From the NCBI RefSeq assembly GCF_002884445.1, contig NZ_KZ614144.1:1874290-1938289 (forward strand): a stretch of 64,000 bases of DNA, written 5' to 3'. This stretch comes from Paenibacillus castaneae. Its GTDB lineage: Bacteria > Bacillota > Bacilli > Paenibacillales > Paenibacillaceae. Position 1 is the stretch's first letter; each line of letters starts with the position of its first letter. Both the position numbers and the translations under genes were made by a program. The notes beneath the pieces were generated by a model that was given only the letters and a program-made list of their open reading frames with translations, made no database searches and was not told the origin of the DNA. Below are positions 36,469-49,363 of the stretch, piece by piece.

Positions 36469-36483
36469 ATGAAAGCGCATACT
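36469..36483 (+). promoter_or_regulatory. cre box upstream of the GH63-like gene
   Basis: ATGAAAGCGCATACT fits the relaxed CcpA consensus WTGNAANCGNWNNCW at every position. It lies 22 bases before the gene, inside the expected leader, where bound CcpA would block elongation. Confidence 0.55.
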
Positions 36484-36504
36484 ATTCCGTGAAGGAGATT
36501 ATAT

Positions 36505-38202
36505 ATGAACTTTGACTTGAGCATAGTACCCTTCAGCCGAAGAGAATCGTTCCTAGCGATCTCAATTCTGCCCGAAGCCCAAGATAGACAACAAGGCCTG
36601 TATATGCGTACCGTGCGTGGTGGCGATGATAAATTCGGCGAGGCATTTCATATCGATATGCTGGATGAAAGCGGCCAAGCTGTACCGTTCCAGTCAGAAG
36701 CTTCCCCCGAACGGATCCAGCTGAAATCAGAACTTGGCTTGACGGCTGAGATCTGTATCTCTGACAGCCGGACATTCCGTGTTCGGACGAACGGCTGCGG
36801 AATTCGCTTGACCTTCCGAACGGCCGCTTATGATTACGCGTATCAAGCAGCGCCTAGCAGTTGGGAAGTGAACAGTTTCACCCATGAATGCAGGTTCATG
36901 CTTACTGCACTTGTTGGAGAACTGCGGATGGAAGTGCCATGGGACAAAATCAAAAGCTCTTATGTTATCGCAGATTTCGTACCAGACAATAAATCGGGTA
37001 ACTCAGAATTTGCTATTGAACAATTCCGGACAGTTTGGGAGCCGCGGGCTGCTTGGGAACCGTTTGACGATATCGTTAAGCAAGTGAAGGAAGAGTTTCA
37101 TGAGTGGCTGGATCACAGCTTACCATTGCCACAACGCTGGGAAGAAAGCCGAGCGCTTGCCGCCTATATTACGTGGTCCTGCCTCGTTCCAGCAGAGGGC
37201 TGTCTCACTCGTCCTGCGATGTATATGTCGAAAAACTGGATGACGAATATTTGGAGCTGGGATCACTGCTTTAATGCAATGGCGCTTGTTCGCCATGATC
37301 CGAAGCTGGCATGGGATCAGTTTATGATATTTTTTGACCGGCAGGATGAGAGCGGACTAATCCCAGATTTCATCAACGATAAGTATGAGCTGTGGAATTG
37401 CAACAAACCGCCCATTCATGGATGGACGCTTGCATGGATGATGGAACGAACGGACTTTATCAAAGAGGAGCAGCTTCGGGAGGTTTATGGGCCTCTGTCC
37501 AAATGGACAAAGTGGTGGTTCCATTACCGCGATGGTGATGGAGACGGCATTCCGCAGTACAATCATGGCAACGATTCCGGCTGGGATAACAGCACAGCGT
37601 TCAACAATGGCATTCCAGTAGAGAGCCCTGATTTAGCAGCTTTTCTTATTCTACAAGCAGAGATTTTAGCTGAGATTGCGAAGCGCCTTGGACATTTGGA
37701 AGAGGCAATCGAATGGCGACAGCTTGCTGAGGGCACACTGGAAAAGATGATCAGCCATTTCTGGAAAAATGGCCGATTTACGGCCTGCCGATCCGGTACG
37801 CATGAGGCTTCCGAAGGAGACAGCCTGCTCTTGTTCGTTCCCATTCTATTAGGCAAACGTCTGCCTGAGCATATCCGTACTGCGCTGCTGCAAGGGCTGA
37901 GGGATGAGAGCAGATTCTTAACTACTAATGGATGGGCGACAGAGAGTGTGAATAGTCCCTTCTATAATCCCGATGGCTATTGGCGAGGTCCTATCTGGGC
38001 ACCCTCGACAATGATACTTGTTGAAGGTGTCGCTAGAGCAGGAGATCGTGAGCTTGCGGAGACGGTCTCATACAGGTTCTGCACAATGCTGGATCGAAGT
38101 GGAATGGCTGAGAATTTCGACGCGATTACGGGGCAAGGCTTACGGGATCGAGCTTTCACATGGACGTCGAGCGTATTCCTTATTCTAGGTAATGAGTATT
38201 AA
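36505..38202 (+). CDS. GH63/MGH1-like cytoplasmic glycoside hydrolase
   Basis: 565 aa. N-terminal beta-sandwich (about 1-190) and an (alpha/alpha)6 barrel (about 200-560) with MTNIWSWDHCFNAMAL, GNDSGWDNS and YWRGPIWAPS, motifs shared by GH63 (YgjK-like) and related GH37-type enzymes. GWDNS carries a candidate acid/base Asp. No signal peptide. It probably cleaves alpha-linked gluco- or manno-oligosaccharides. AAGGAG precedes the ATG. It is followed by the kinase/regulator pair and a sugar importer, so it likely belongs to the same response. Confidence 0.85.
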   Translation: MNFDLSIVPFSRRESFLAISILPEAQDRQQGLYMRTVRGGDDKFGEAFHIDMLDESGQAVPFQSEASPERIQLKSELGLTAEICISDSRTFRVRTNGCGIRLTFRTAAYDYAYQAAPSSWEVNSFTHECRFMLTALVGELRMEVPWDKIKSSYVIADFVPDNKSGNSEFAIEQFRTVWEPRAAWEPFDDIVKQVKEEFHEWLDHSLPLPQRWEESRALAAYITWSCLVPAEGCLTRPAMYMSKNWMTNIWSWDHCFNAMALVRHDPKLAWDQFMIFFDRQDESGLIPDFINDKYELWNCNKPPIHGWTLAWMMERTDFIKEEQLREVYGPLSKWTKWWFHYRDGDGDGIPQYNHGNDSGWDNSTAFNNGIPVESPDLAAFLILQAEILAEIAKRLGHLEEAIEWRQLAEGTLEKMISHFWKNGRFTACRSGTHEASEGDSLLLFVPILLGKRLPEHIRTALLQGLRDESRFLTTNGWATESVNSPFYNPDGYWRGPIWAPSTMILVEGVARAGDRELAETVSYRFCTMLDRSGMAENFDAITGQGLRDRAFTWTSSVFLILGNEY

Positions 38203-38217
38203 ACTTAATGAATTTCT

Positions 38218-38264
38218 GCACTTCCCACAATGCCATAAACGGGCGGAGGGGAGGTGCTTTTGAC
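38218..38264 (+). terminator. Probable terminator after the GH63-like gene
   Basis: GCACTTCCC and GGGGAGGTGC pair with one wobble over a large loop, followed by four T. Weak by loop size. Confidence 0.4.
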
Positions 38265-38412
38265 GTTCAGGGGAATCGATCTCCTTGGTTATAGGTGAAG
38301 CTGCAATTCAGAAAATTTCCTGCTGTACTGGGTTTACGTTACATTGTTCGGCCAAAGTGGTCCATGCTACACTTCATGTATTCTTTTGTAGAGGACGGAG
38401 GACGCAACCAAG

Positions 38413-40158
38413 ATGAATCATTTACTTAATCAAATCTACAACCGTCTTTTGTCTGGGTCTTACCGGAGCATACGAACCAAGCTGCTCTTCTGTTTTCTCA
38501 TTGTGACGATTATTCCGCTGCTCTCGCTTGGAGCCTTGTCTTATTACCAATCTGCGAAGGTCATTAATTCTCAGTTTGGCAAATATGGAGAGAATGCCGT
38601 GGCTCAATTAGAACAGCAAACGAGCTCTTATTTGAACCGAATGAATCAGACTACGGAAACGATTTATTCTTATTTACTTGATCCTGCACGGGTTGATTTA
38701 GGGGATCAGGTACCTACTACGTATAAAGATATTATGGCCAAGAATGATTTCGAAGCGCTCCTGAAAGCGCTTAAATCAGATCGAACAATTGGTATCTATA
38801 TCATTACGCGTTCCGGCTATTATTATGGGGAAAATAATCTCGATGTATCCAAGCTCAGCCTTATTCCCGCATGGCAAGCGATGCAGAATTCGTATTCTGG
38901 TAAGCATTGGCTAGGTTTTTACCCTCAGAATCACGGTATGAATGACACGATTACGAACGGGATTTCGATGCTTGGCTTGGCTGTTCCGGTTAATAGCCCT
39001 TACGGAGCGCTGCAAGGAAGTAAAATTCTAATTGAAGAAAATGCCGAAGATCTGCTTCATATGTTCCAGCTGTTCGAGAATGATACGAAGGCTCATCTCC
39101 AAATAGACGATCCACAGGGAAGGGTTATCTATGAAACGGCAGCCGCCTTCCATTCAAAAGAGAGTGATATCGTATGGAATAAAACGATTGCTGTTAATGG
39201 GTGGAGCATCGAGGCGAGATTGCCGGCTACTTCGTTCTACCACTCTTCCGGCATTATAAGGTCGAATACCATTATCGTCGCTATTGCTTCCTGTCTGCTG
39301 GCCTTTGTACTAGCGTACTTGTTCTCTTCCCGGTTTACCGCACGTATTCGCCGTCTTAAGGATGCGATGCAGAAAGTAAGCTTCGGCAAGCTGCATACGA
39401 GGACGCTGGTTGAATCCAAGGATGAGCTGAGCAGTTTGGATACAAGCTTTAATAGTATGGTGAGCGGTATACAGTCGTTAATTGGCGAGGTTGAACGGAG
39501 CGAGCGGCTAAAGAAGGATGCGGAGCTCAAGGCCTTCCATTATCAAATAAATCCCCATCTACTGTTCAACACGCTCAATTCGATACAATGGAAGGCGAGA
39601 TTGCAAGGAGCGGAAGATATTCGTCAGATGCTGTACCACCTTACTATGGTGCTTGAAGGCAATTTGGATATTTCACATGAGCTGATCCCTATTGAGCGTG
39701 AGCTGCGCATGATTGAGCATTTTCTAAAAATCCAGGAAATTCGCTATGGTGCCATGTTCGAATATAAGCTCGAATGCGATGAGCAGTTGAAACGCTATCT
39801 GATTCCCCGTATGACGCTGCAGCCGTTATTCGAGAATATATTTTTCCACGGCTTCGAGGATGGTAAAGGTGTGATCCATTTAACTGTAAGGGAATCAGGC
39901 AATCATCTACTGCTTACGCTTTCAGATAACGGGGCTGGCATTCCTGCAGAGAAGCTGAGGCTTCTATTGCTGCCGAATATGACGAAGCGCAAGGGCAGGG
40001 GAGGACTCGGAGTACAAAATGCCGATCAGAAATTCAAGCTGCACTTTGGACTGCAGTATGGGTTAACCGTACAATCGATTCAAGGTGAAGGGACTACGAT
40101 CATCATCGAATGGCCTAAGAAGGAGGAGAACCTGAATGGAAACAACCAAGACAATTAA
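38413..40158 (+). CDS. YesM-type sensor histidine kinase
   Basis: 581 aa. Two membrane helices (about 24-46 and 283-303) flank an extracellular dCACHE-like sensor. HAMP (about 305-360), then the His_kinase domain with phospho-acceptor H382 in QINPHLLFNTLN, and an HATPase domain with LSDNGAGIP and GGLGVQNAD. The product sits in the cytoplasmic membrane and phosphorylates the regulator whose gene overlaps it by 23 bases. Such kinases sense extracellular oligosaccharides, often via the binding lipoprotein. A -35/-10 pair (TTGTTC, 18 bases, TACACT) lies near 38345-38375. Confidence 0.92.
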   Translation: MNHLLNQIYNRLLSGSYRSIRTKLLFCFLIVTIIPLLSLGALSYYQSAKVINSQFGKYGENAVAQLEQQTSSYLNRMNQTTETIYSYLLDPARVDLGDQVPTTYKDIMAKNDFEALLKALKSDRTIGIYIITRSGYYYGENNLDVSKLSLIPAWQAMQNSYSGKHWLGFYPQNHGMNDTITNGISMLGLAVPVNSPYGALQGSKILIEENAEDLLHMFQLFENDTKAHLQIDDPQGRVIYETAAAFHSKESDIVWNKTIAVNGWSIEARLPATSFYHSSGIIRSNTIIVAIASCLLAFVLAYLFSSRFTARIRRLKDAMQKVSFGKLHTRTLVESKDELSSLDTSFNSMVSGIQSLIGEVERSERLKKDAELKAFHYQINPHLLFNTLNSIQWKARLQGAEDIRQMLYHLTMVLEGNLDISHELIPIERELRMIEHFLKIQEIRYGAMFEYKLECDEQLKRYLIPRMTLQPLFENIFFHGFEDGKGVIHLTVRESGNHLLLTLSDNGAGIPAEKLRLLLLPNMTKRKGRGGLGVQNADQKFKLHFGLQYGLTVQSIQGEGTTIIIEWPKKEENLNGNNQDN

Positions 40159-41353
40159 GGTGTTAATTGCAGACGACGAAAGCATAGTCCGTAAGGGACT
40201 CCGGTCGACCGTCCCATGGGATAAATATGGAATGGAAGTGGTCGCGGATGCTCCGAACGGCCGCAAAGCATGGGAAGCCTTCCTTGAGCATCGGCCTGAG
40301 GTCGTTATTACGGATATTGTTATGCCTGAGATGGATGGCATCGAATTGTCACGCAAAGTAAAGGAGACGGCGCCTAATACAAAAATTATTCTGCTCAGCT
40401 GCCACCGGGATTTTGAATACGCTCAGCAGGGAATGAAACTGGGCGCATCTGGCTATTTGCTCAAAACGGCCTTCGAGGATGAAGAGCTGGAAGGTATGTT
40501 GGAGAAGTTTCAAAGCGAGCTATTGGCAGCTTCGGAATCTAAGGTGACTATGGAAAACGCCAGCGATCAGGGAGAGCGGCTTAGTACCTTGTTATATGCT
40601 TGGCTGAATGGACATAACGATAAATTTGTTGGCGAAATGGAGAAGCGTACTCGAGAGGAGTGGTATTTCCATGGTGAGCCTGTCTATATCTATCTGGTCA
40701 AGACTTCAGGCTGCGAGTCATCCTGGCTGGATCTATTAAAGGAAGCAGCATACGAGGACCGGAGGTTCTGTGAAGGGGCTATTATTCCTTATGGGCAGGA
40801 TCGATGCTATTGTATCGTACCAAAGTCTGAGTTGAATGCCGTGGACATGCTGCTGGTGGAACAAAAGAGCAAGAGTGCGAAGCTGCAATGGGCCAGAAGA
40901 GGGCCGCTCTTACATGCGGATGAACGGCTTCAAGCATGGTCAGCGCTGCATCAAGAAGCCGAACTGGAGAAAATCCACAGCGTATCTGCGGTGGATTGGC
41001 CGGATGCCATTTGGCGAGCAGTAAAACTGCTGCATGATAACCCGGCTGCGGAATGGTCGGTCAGCGATGTAGCAAGGCAGGTCGGCCTCAGCCGCAGCCA
41101 TTTCTCAATCCTGTTCAAGAAAGCAGTGGGCGATAGTTTCGTAGCCTTTCAATATAAACGAAAACTCAAACTAGCCTATGTGTTATTGAAAGATACGACC
41201 CTTACGATGCAGGATATTGCCGAGCGTACGGGACTTGGCGACAGCAAATATTTCAGTAAATGGTTCAAGCGTTGTACGGGGCAAACACCTAGCCACTACC
41301 GTGCCCAACAAAAAAACGATACGCTCCTAACAGATGTACACCTGCCCAAGTGA
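40136..41353 (+). CDS. YesN-type response regulator with AraC DNA-binding domain
   Basis: 405 aa. Receiver (about 8-125) with D60 in VITDIVMPEMDG as phospho-acceptor and the acidic ADDE cluster; a middle linker of about 160 residues; C-terminal AraC helix-turn-helix pair (about 300-395; VSDVARQVGLSRSHFSILFKK, MQDIAERTGLGDSKYFSKWFK). It activates sugar-uptake genes on phosphorylation. The most likely target is the binding-protein/permease/beta-galactosidase operon starting at 41471. Confidence 0.93.
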   Translation: METTKTIKVLIADDESIVRKGLRSTVPWDKYGMEVVADAPNGRKAWEAFLEHRPEVVITDIVMPEMDGIELSRKVKETAPNTKIILLSCHRDFEYAQQGMKLGASGYLLKTAFEDEELEGMLEKFQSELLAASESKVTMENASDQGERLSTLLYAWLNGHNDKFVGEMEKRTREEWYFHGEPVYIYLVKTSGCESSWLDLLKEAAYEDRRFCEGAIIPYGQDRCYCIVPKSELNAVDMLLVEQKSKSAKLQWARRGPLLHADERLQAWSALHQEAELEKIHSVSAVDWPDAIWRAVKLLHDNPAAEWSVSDVARQVGLSRSHFSILFKKAVGDSFVAFQYKRKLKLAYVLLKDTTLTMQDIAERTGLGDSKYFSKWFKRCTGQTPSHYRAQQKNDTLLTDVHLPK

Positions 41354-41393
41354 ATCGAACAAAAACACACAAATGTTCGAATAGTAAACGGTT

Positions 41394-41408
41394 TTGAACC
41401 GCTTTCAT
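41394..41408 (-). promoter_or_regulatory. cre-like box before the beta-galactoside uptake operon
   Basis: On the minus strand ATGAAAGCGGTTCAA, one mismatch from the relaxed CcpA consensus. It overlaps a possible -35/spacer region (TTTTGA, 17 bases, TATGAT), so CcpA would hinder polymerase. Confidence 0.5.
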
Positions 41409-41470
41409 TTTAGTTATGATGAGAGCAGTTCAAATATGAAATACCACACACGGATAGGGGAGCTGCCAGA

Positions 41471-42751
41471 ATGAAGAAGAAAATTTCTCTTATTGTTCTT
41501 ACGACTGCTTTGACAATGACAATGCTTAGCGCATGCATGGGTAATAACGAAAGTGCAAATGGCACGACGACGCAGCCCGAGAGTGGTAATGGTTCTGCAG
41601 AAGTGAAAACGCTTCGATTTGCCACATGGGATACTGGAGATGCGCTCAAGATTGAGCAGGATATCGCTAAGAAATTCGAAGCCAACCATCCTGGCACGAA
41701 GGTTCAGGTAGAGGCTTACGCGGACGGATTTGACCAGAAGCTGGCTGCTGGCTTCGGAGCTGCGAATCCTCCCGATGTCATGTATATGTGGGATTTTCCA
41801 ACCTATCACCAGTCACTTCAGCCGCTTAACAGCTACGCAGACGGAGACAAGGACCTGAACAAGGATGATTTCTACAGCGGCTTGTTCAATTACGCGACAA
41901 TTGACGAAAACCTCTATGGTATTCCAGCAGGATTCACGACTCGCGTTGTGTACTACAACAAGAAAATGTTTGATGATGCGAAGATCCCTTATCCGAAGGA
42001 TGGGTGGACATGGGATGACTTCCAATCCATCTCCAAGCAACTGACAGATAAAGCAAAGAAGCAGTATGGCTTCGGTGTTCGGGCTGATAACGACACGTAT
42101 GATCTGCAGGGGTTTGTATGGAGTAACGGCGGCTCTTATATCTCAGATGACGGCAAAACGATTAATGGCTTCATGAACAGCAATGAAACCGCAGACACGA
42201 TTCAAATGTTTGGCGACATGGTGAAGAACGGCTCTGCCGTGCTTGCAGGCGGCAAAGGTCAGCAAAGCGGAGAGGATATTTTCAAAGGCGGCAAAATCGC
42301 CATGTGGGAGAGCGGCATCTGGCCACTCGAATCTTTCAGACAAGCAGGCATAGATGTAGGCACCGTGGAGATGCCAGCCTTCCCAGGCAAGCCAGTTAAA
42401 GGCGTTGTTGCAGAATCTGCGCTGTCCATTGCCAAGGATTCCGAAAATAAGGATCTGGCTTGGGAATTTATCAAATATTATGTATCCAATGAAGCGATCA
42501 AGATGCGCGTAGCAGATCTGCCAGTAAGGGAAAGCGTCGTGAAGGAGCTCAAGAAGGATCAAGATCCTCTGTACAAGCCGTATTATACGATGCTGGAGCG
42601 TTCTGACAATACACCTGCCTTTCTGCTTAATTCGAAGTGGAATGAAGTAAATAGACAGCTTTCCGCGGCAGTAGAAGCCGTTGTTCATGGCAGTAATGCA
42701 CAGGATGTACTGAATCAAGCCGTCAAGGAAAGCGAACGTTATTTGAAATAA
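41471..42751 (+). CDS. Sugar ABC transporter substrate-binding lipoprotein (CUT1, family 1)
   Basis: 426 aa. Lipobox LSAC with Cys22, Asn/Ser/Gly tether, then an SBP_bac_1 fold (LRFATWDTGDALKIEQDIAKKFE; YGIPAGFTTRVVYYNKKMF). It binds an oligosaccharide outside the cell and feeds the two permeases downstream. AGGGGAG precedes the ATG. With a GH2 beta-galactosidase in the same operon, galacto-oligosaccharides or beta-galactosides are the probable ligand. Confidence 0.93.
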   Translation: MKKKISLIVLTTALTMTMLSACMGNNESANGTTTQPESGNGSAEVKTLRFATWDTGDALKIEQDIAKKFEANHPGTKVQVEAYADGFDQKLAAGFGAANPPDVMYMWDFPTYHQSLQPLNSYADGDKDLNKDDFYSGLFNYATIDENLYGIPAGFTTRVVYYNKKMFDDAKIPYPKDGWTWDDFQSISKQLTDKAKKQYGFGVRADNDTYDLQGFVWSNGGSYISDDGKTINGFMNSNETADTIQMFGDMVKNGSAVLAGGKGQQSGEDIFKGGKIAMWESGIWPLESFRQAGIDVGTVEMPAFPGKPVKGVVAESALSIAKDSENKDLAWEFIKYYVSNEAIKMRVADLPVRESVVKELKKDQDPLYKPYYTMLERSDNTPAFLLNSKWNEVNRQLSAAVEAVVHGSNAQDVLNQAVKESERYLK

Positions 42752-42780
42752 AATTACAGCATCAGAAGGAAGGTTAGGAT

Positions 42781-43770
42781 ATGGCTCATACCTACCCGCA
42801 GACAGCAGGGAAACAATCGGCCAGCCTAGGGCCAAGAAGGAACCGCAGATGGGTTGGGGCTGCGCCCTACCTCTTCATTTTCCCGTGGATCTTCGGATTC
42901 CTTGTGTTCACTTTAGGGCCATTGTTGTTCTCACTTATCATCTCATTGTTTGACTGGCCAATCGTGGGCAAGGTGCATTTTATTGGATTAGGCAATTATG
43001 TGGAAATGTTTACCGACGATCCATTGTTCTGGAAGTCATTCGGAGTCACGCTTAAGTTCGCCGCTCTGTTTGTTCCGCTCAATATTGCAGTTGGGTTGGG
43101 ACTTGCGATTCTGCTCAATCAGAAGACACGGGGCAATGCTATTTTTCGAACAGCCTTCTACCTGCCTTCTGTCATCTCGGGCGTTGCTTTGGCTATGATC
43201 TGGTCTTGGGTGTACAGCGGTGATTACGGTATATTGAATTATTTCCTGTCGATCATCGGTGTACAAGGACCGGACTGGTTGAATGATAAGCATTGGTCAC
43301 TGGTAGCAATGGTTGTTGCAAGTTTATGGGGACAAGGCTCAATGATGCTCGTCTTTCTCGCAGGGCTCAAGGGGATACCTAAGGATCTCTACGAATCGGC
43401 TTCGATTGATGGAGCGGGTAAGATCAGGCAGTTCATCAGCGTTACGATTCCGATGCTTAGCCCGACGATTTTATTCAACCTTATTACTTCAATTATTGCT
43501 GCCTTCCAACAGCTGACTCTCGCGTTACTGCTCACTGGTGGCGGCCCTATGAAATCTACGTACTTCTACGCGATGTATATGTATGAGAATGCGTTCAAGT
43601 TTTTCAAAATGGGCTACTCTGCAGCAAATGCATGGTTCATGTTCCTTATTGTGCTCACATTAACCTTCCTTGTATTTAAGTCTTCAGAGGCTTGGGTGTT
43701 CTATGAAGGCGAAATGAAGCGCAAGCCGGAGAAGAAATCCAAGTCTGTTAGAAGGGGGAGATCTGCATGA
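42781..43770 (+). CDS. Sugar ABC transporter permease, MalF/UgpA type
   Basis: 329 aa, six helices. YLFIFPWIFGFLVFTLGP start and EAA loop YESASIDGAGKIRQFISVTIPMLSP. Its stop overlaps the next ATG by four bases. Channel subunit with the following permease. Confidence 0.93.
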   Translation: MAHTYPQTAGKQSASLGPRRNRRWVGAAPYLFIFPWIFGFLVFTLGPLLFSLIISLFDWPIVGKVHFIGLGNYVEMFTDDPLFWKSFGVTLKFAALFVPLNIAVGLGLAILLNQKTRGNAIFRTAFYLPSVISGVALAMIWSWVYSGDYGILNYFLSIIGVQGPDWLNDKHWSLVAMVVASLWGQGSMMLVFLAGLKGIPKDLYESASIDGAGKIRQFISVTIPMLSPTILFNLITSIIAAFQQLTLALLLTGGGPMKSTYFYAMYMYENAFKFFKMGYSAANAWFMFLIVLTLTFLVFKSSEAWVFYEGEMKRKPEKKSKSVRRGRSA

Positions 43771-44579
43771 AACGAATCATCGTTTATGCCCTACTGATCT
43801 TCTGCTCGCTGTTGTTCGCTGCTCCACTATTTTGGGCAGTGACGACAGCTCTCAAGTCGCAATCAGAGCTCTATCTTTTTCCGCCCAAATGGATTCCTTC
43901 TGAATGGCAATTCAGCAACTTTGCTAATGCCTGGACGATTCAGCCCTTTAACTTATTTCTGAAAAATACGGTCATCGTGACGGCCTTGTCTACGATTGGT
44001 CAGTTGATATCCTGTACCCTCGTAGCATACGGGTTCGCGAGATTTGAATTTAGGGGACGCAATCTGCTATTTCTCGTCGTACTAGCGACGATGATGGTAC
44101 CTTGGGAAGTAACGATGATTCCGCAGTATATGGAGTTTAACTATTTGGGATGGATTAATACGCTCAAACCGCTTATCGTTCCATCGTGGTTCGGTTCGGC
44201 TTACTTCATCTTCCTGCTGAGGCAGTTTATTCTGACGATTCCACGTGAATTAGATGAAGCCGCAACTATTGACGGAGCCAGTAAGTTTGGCATTCTTGTG
44301 CGGATCATTGCTCCGCTCATGGGACCTTCGCTCATATTAGTCGGCGTGTTTCAAATAATGAGCTGCTGGAACGATTATCTGGGACCGCTGATTTTCCTTA
44401 ATGATCAGACGAAGTACACACTGACGCTCGGATTATCGCAGTTCAAAGGCATGTTCGGTGTCGATATGCAGTCCATTATGGCGATTACCTGTCTAATCTC
44501 GATTCCTCCGCTCGCTGTATTCTTCTTTGCACAGCGTTATATTGTTGGTGGAATAGCGGGTACGGGGATTAAGGGATAG
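43767..44579 (+). CDS. Sugar ABC transporter permease, MalG/UgpE type
   Basis: 270 aa, six helices. EAA loop LDEAATIDGASKFGILVRIIAPLMGP and SCWNDYLGPLIFL. ATGA overlap with the upstream gene gives translational coupling; the ribosome site AGAAGGGGG is within its end. As for the first importer, no ATPase gene is in the cluster. Confidence 0.93.
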   Translation: MKRIIVYALLIFCSLLFAAPLFWAVTTALKSQSELYLFPPKWIPSEWQFSNFANAWTIQPFNLFLKNTVIVTALSTIGQLISCTLVAYGFARFEFRGRNLLFLVVLATMMVPWEVTMIPQYMEFNYLGWINTLKPLIVPSWFGSAYFIFLLRQFILTIPRELDEAATIDGASKFGILVRIIAPLMGPSLILVGVFQIMSCWNDYLGPLIFLNDQTKYTLTLGLSQFKGMFGVDMQSIMAITCLISIPPLAVFFFAQRYIVGGIAGTGIKG

Positions 44580-44583
44580 GTAG

Positions 44584-47784
<3,201 letters not shown>

Positions 47785-47842
47785 CCATGCTTAATGCACA
47801 AGCTATACTGAATGAATCTGATATTCTTGATGAATAATGCTA

Positions 47843-47872
47843 CTGAAAGGCTCCGTGAGGGGCCTTTCAGCC
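47843..47872 (+). terminator. Hairpin after lacZ
   Basis: CTGAAAGGCTCC and GGGGCCTTTCAG around GTGA. T-content after it is modest, so some read-through into the MFS gene is possible. Confidence 0.65.
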
Positions 47873-47901
47873 TTATTCCTGATCAAAGAAAGGAGTAGGA
47901 G

Positions 47902-49122
47902 ATGTCCGATTATTTAAAGGATTTACTGCGTCTGCCCGTGGGTGTTCGCCGCTTCTTAATGACCGAAGCATTATACGGGATCGGAATCGGCCTGTATGCA
48001 CTCGTTCTCAATTTACATTTATTGTCCAAAGGATTAAAAGAAGACCAGATCGGGGCATTGGTATCTGTAGGTATATTAATTATGGGGATATTAGCCATTC
48101 CTGTATCCTTGCTTGCCAATCGATTAGGTCGCAAAAAGCTGCTGACTATTGGCATTCTGTTTGTTGCAGCAGGCAATATTTTGTATGCGCTCAGTGGAGA
48201 AATTGTTTATTTCTACTTGGCACAAGTTCTTGTCTCGATCGGATTGACGCTAGTGGAGACAACAGAGGTACAGCTTCTCTTCCATTATTGCTCTTCACGC
48301 AAGGAAGAGATGCGTGCATTCTCACTCATGTTCGCAGTCTTTACAGCCTTCACAGGAGCAGGAACCTTAATCGCAGGATATCTTCCTAGCGGAGCAGGGG
48401 AGGGAGAAGGCTATCGGACTGCTCTTCTTTTAGCTGGTCTGGTGCTTGTTATACATGGGGTTATCCGTGGCCTAATACTACCTGCGGAGAGCAGCATCAC
48501 TCTGAAAGAAAACAGTCAAGGAGCAATCCGAAGCCGAGAAAGCTTGCCCCGTTGGAAGCTGAAGCTGCCAAGCTCTAAGCTGTGGCTGTTCTCAGTGTTC
48601 ATGGCTCTACTTGGAGGTGCGCTCGCTATTACGGGGTCATTCTTAAATGTCATCGTCAAATACCGGTTGGGTTGGCTTGACGATAACGTTTCCCTGCTGC
48701 TCGCTGTAGCAGGTATAGTCCTCTTCGTGAGTTCCTTGCTGACCCCATATATGATGGAGCGATTCGGCCAGCATCATGCTATTATTTCTGTTTTTATCAT
48801 CAATATAGTGCTCTTCACCGCTCTCTTCTGGGTAATGCCGGTTTGGATGTTTATGATATTGTTCCTGATTCGCGGGGGCGGAGCGACAATGCTCTCCAAT
48901 TTAGTGGACAGCCAGTTAATGTCTGCACTAAAAGAAAAGGAGAGGAACCTCTTCGCGGGTATGCGGTCAGTGTTCCGCAGTGTTGGTTCTTCTATCACAA
49001 CTTATTTTGCGGGATTAATATTGGCTGGCGCAGATTATCAGATGCCCTTCCTCTTCACTGCGGTGGTGCTGGGCATAGGGTTGGTTTATTATATGCGGTG
49101 GGTTCGTCCAATTCTTGATTAA
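47902..49122 (+). CDS. MFS transporter
   Basis: 406 aa, twelve predicted helices. The loop-2/3 motif is LANRLGRKKLLTIG, and a matching segment in the second half is MERFGQHHAIIS. No drug-class signature stands out. AAAGGAGTAGGAG precedes the ATG. It follows the beta-galactoside operon and could export or import a sugar, but substrate is unknown. Confidence 0.88.
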   Translation: MSDYLKDLLRLPVGVRRFLMTEALYGIGIGLYALVLNLHLLSKGLKEDQIGALVSVGILIMGILAIPVSLLANRLGRKKLLTIGILFVAAGNILYALSGEIVYFYLAQVLVSIGLTLVETTEVQLLFHYCSSRKEEMRAFSLMFAVFTAFTGAGTLIAGYLPSGAGEGEGYRTALLLAGLVLVIHGVIRGLILPAESSITLKENSQGAIRSRESLPRWKLKLPSSKLWLFSVFMALLGGALAITGSFLNVIVKYRLGWLDDNVSLLLAVAGIVLFVSSLLTPYMMERFGQHHAIISVFIINIVLFTALFWVMPVWMFMILFLIRGGGATMLSNLVDSQLMSALKEKERNLFAGMRSVFRSVGSSITTYFAGLILAGADYQMPFLFTAVVLGIGLVYYMRWVRPILD

Positions 49123-49138
49123 ACCAATATCTCCATTT

Positions 49139-49164
49139 AAGAACGGCAATGTGCCGTTCTTTTT
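49139..49164 (+). terminator. Rho-independent terminator of the MFS gene
   Basis: AAGAACGGCA-AT-GTGCCGTTCTTTTT: near-perfect stem, tight loop, T-run. Closes the 36.5-49.1 kb locus. Confidence 0.92.
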
Positions 49165-49363
49165 GTTATATACGGTTTTGATACAATTGCGATTTCTTCA
49201 ACGTTAATTGTTAAGTAATGACCTTAATGAAAGGGAAAAAGAAAGCGTGTTTGAATAATTCTGTGAAAATGTTAATCCTACAAGTGCAATTAGCTGTGTT
49301 ATAATTTTTCGCAGAAGGTGAACGTTGGTATTTTACACCAACTTAATTTACTTGGAGGTACAT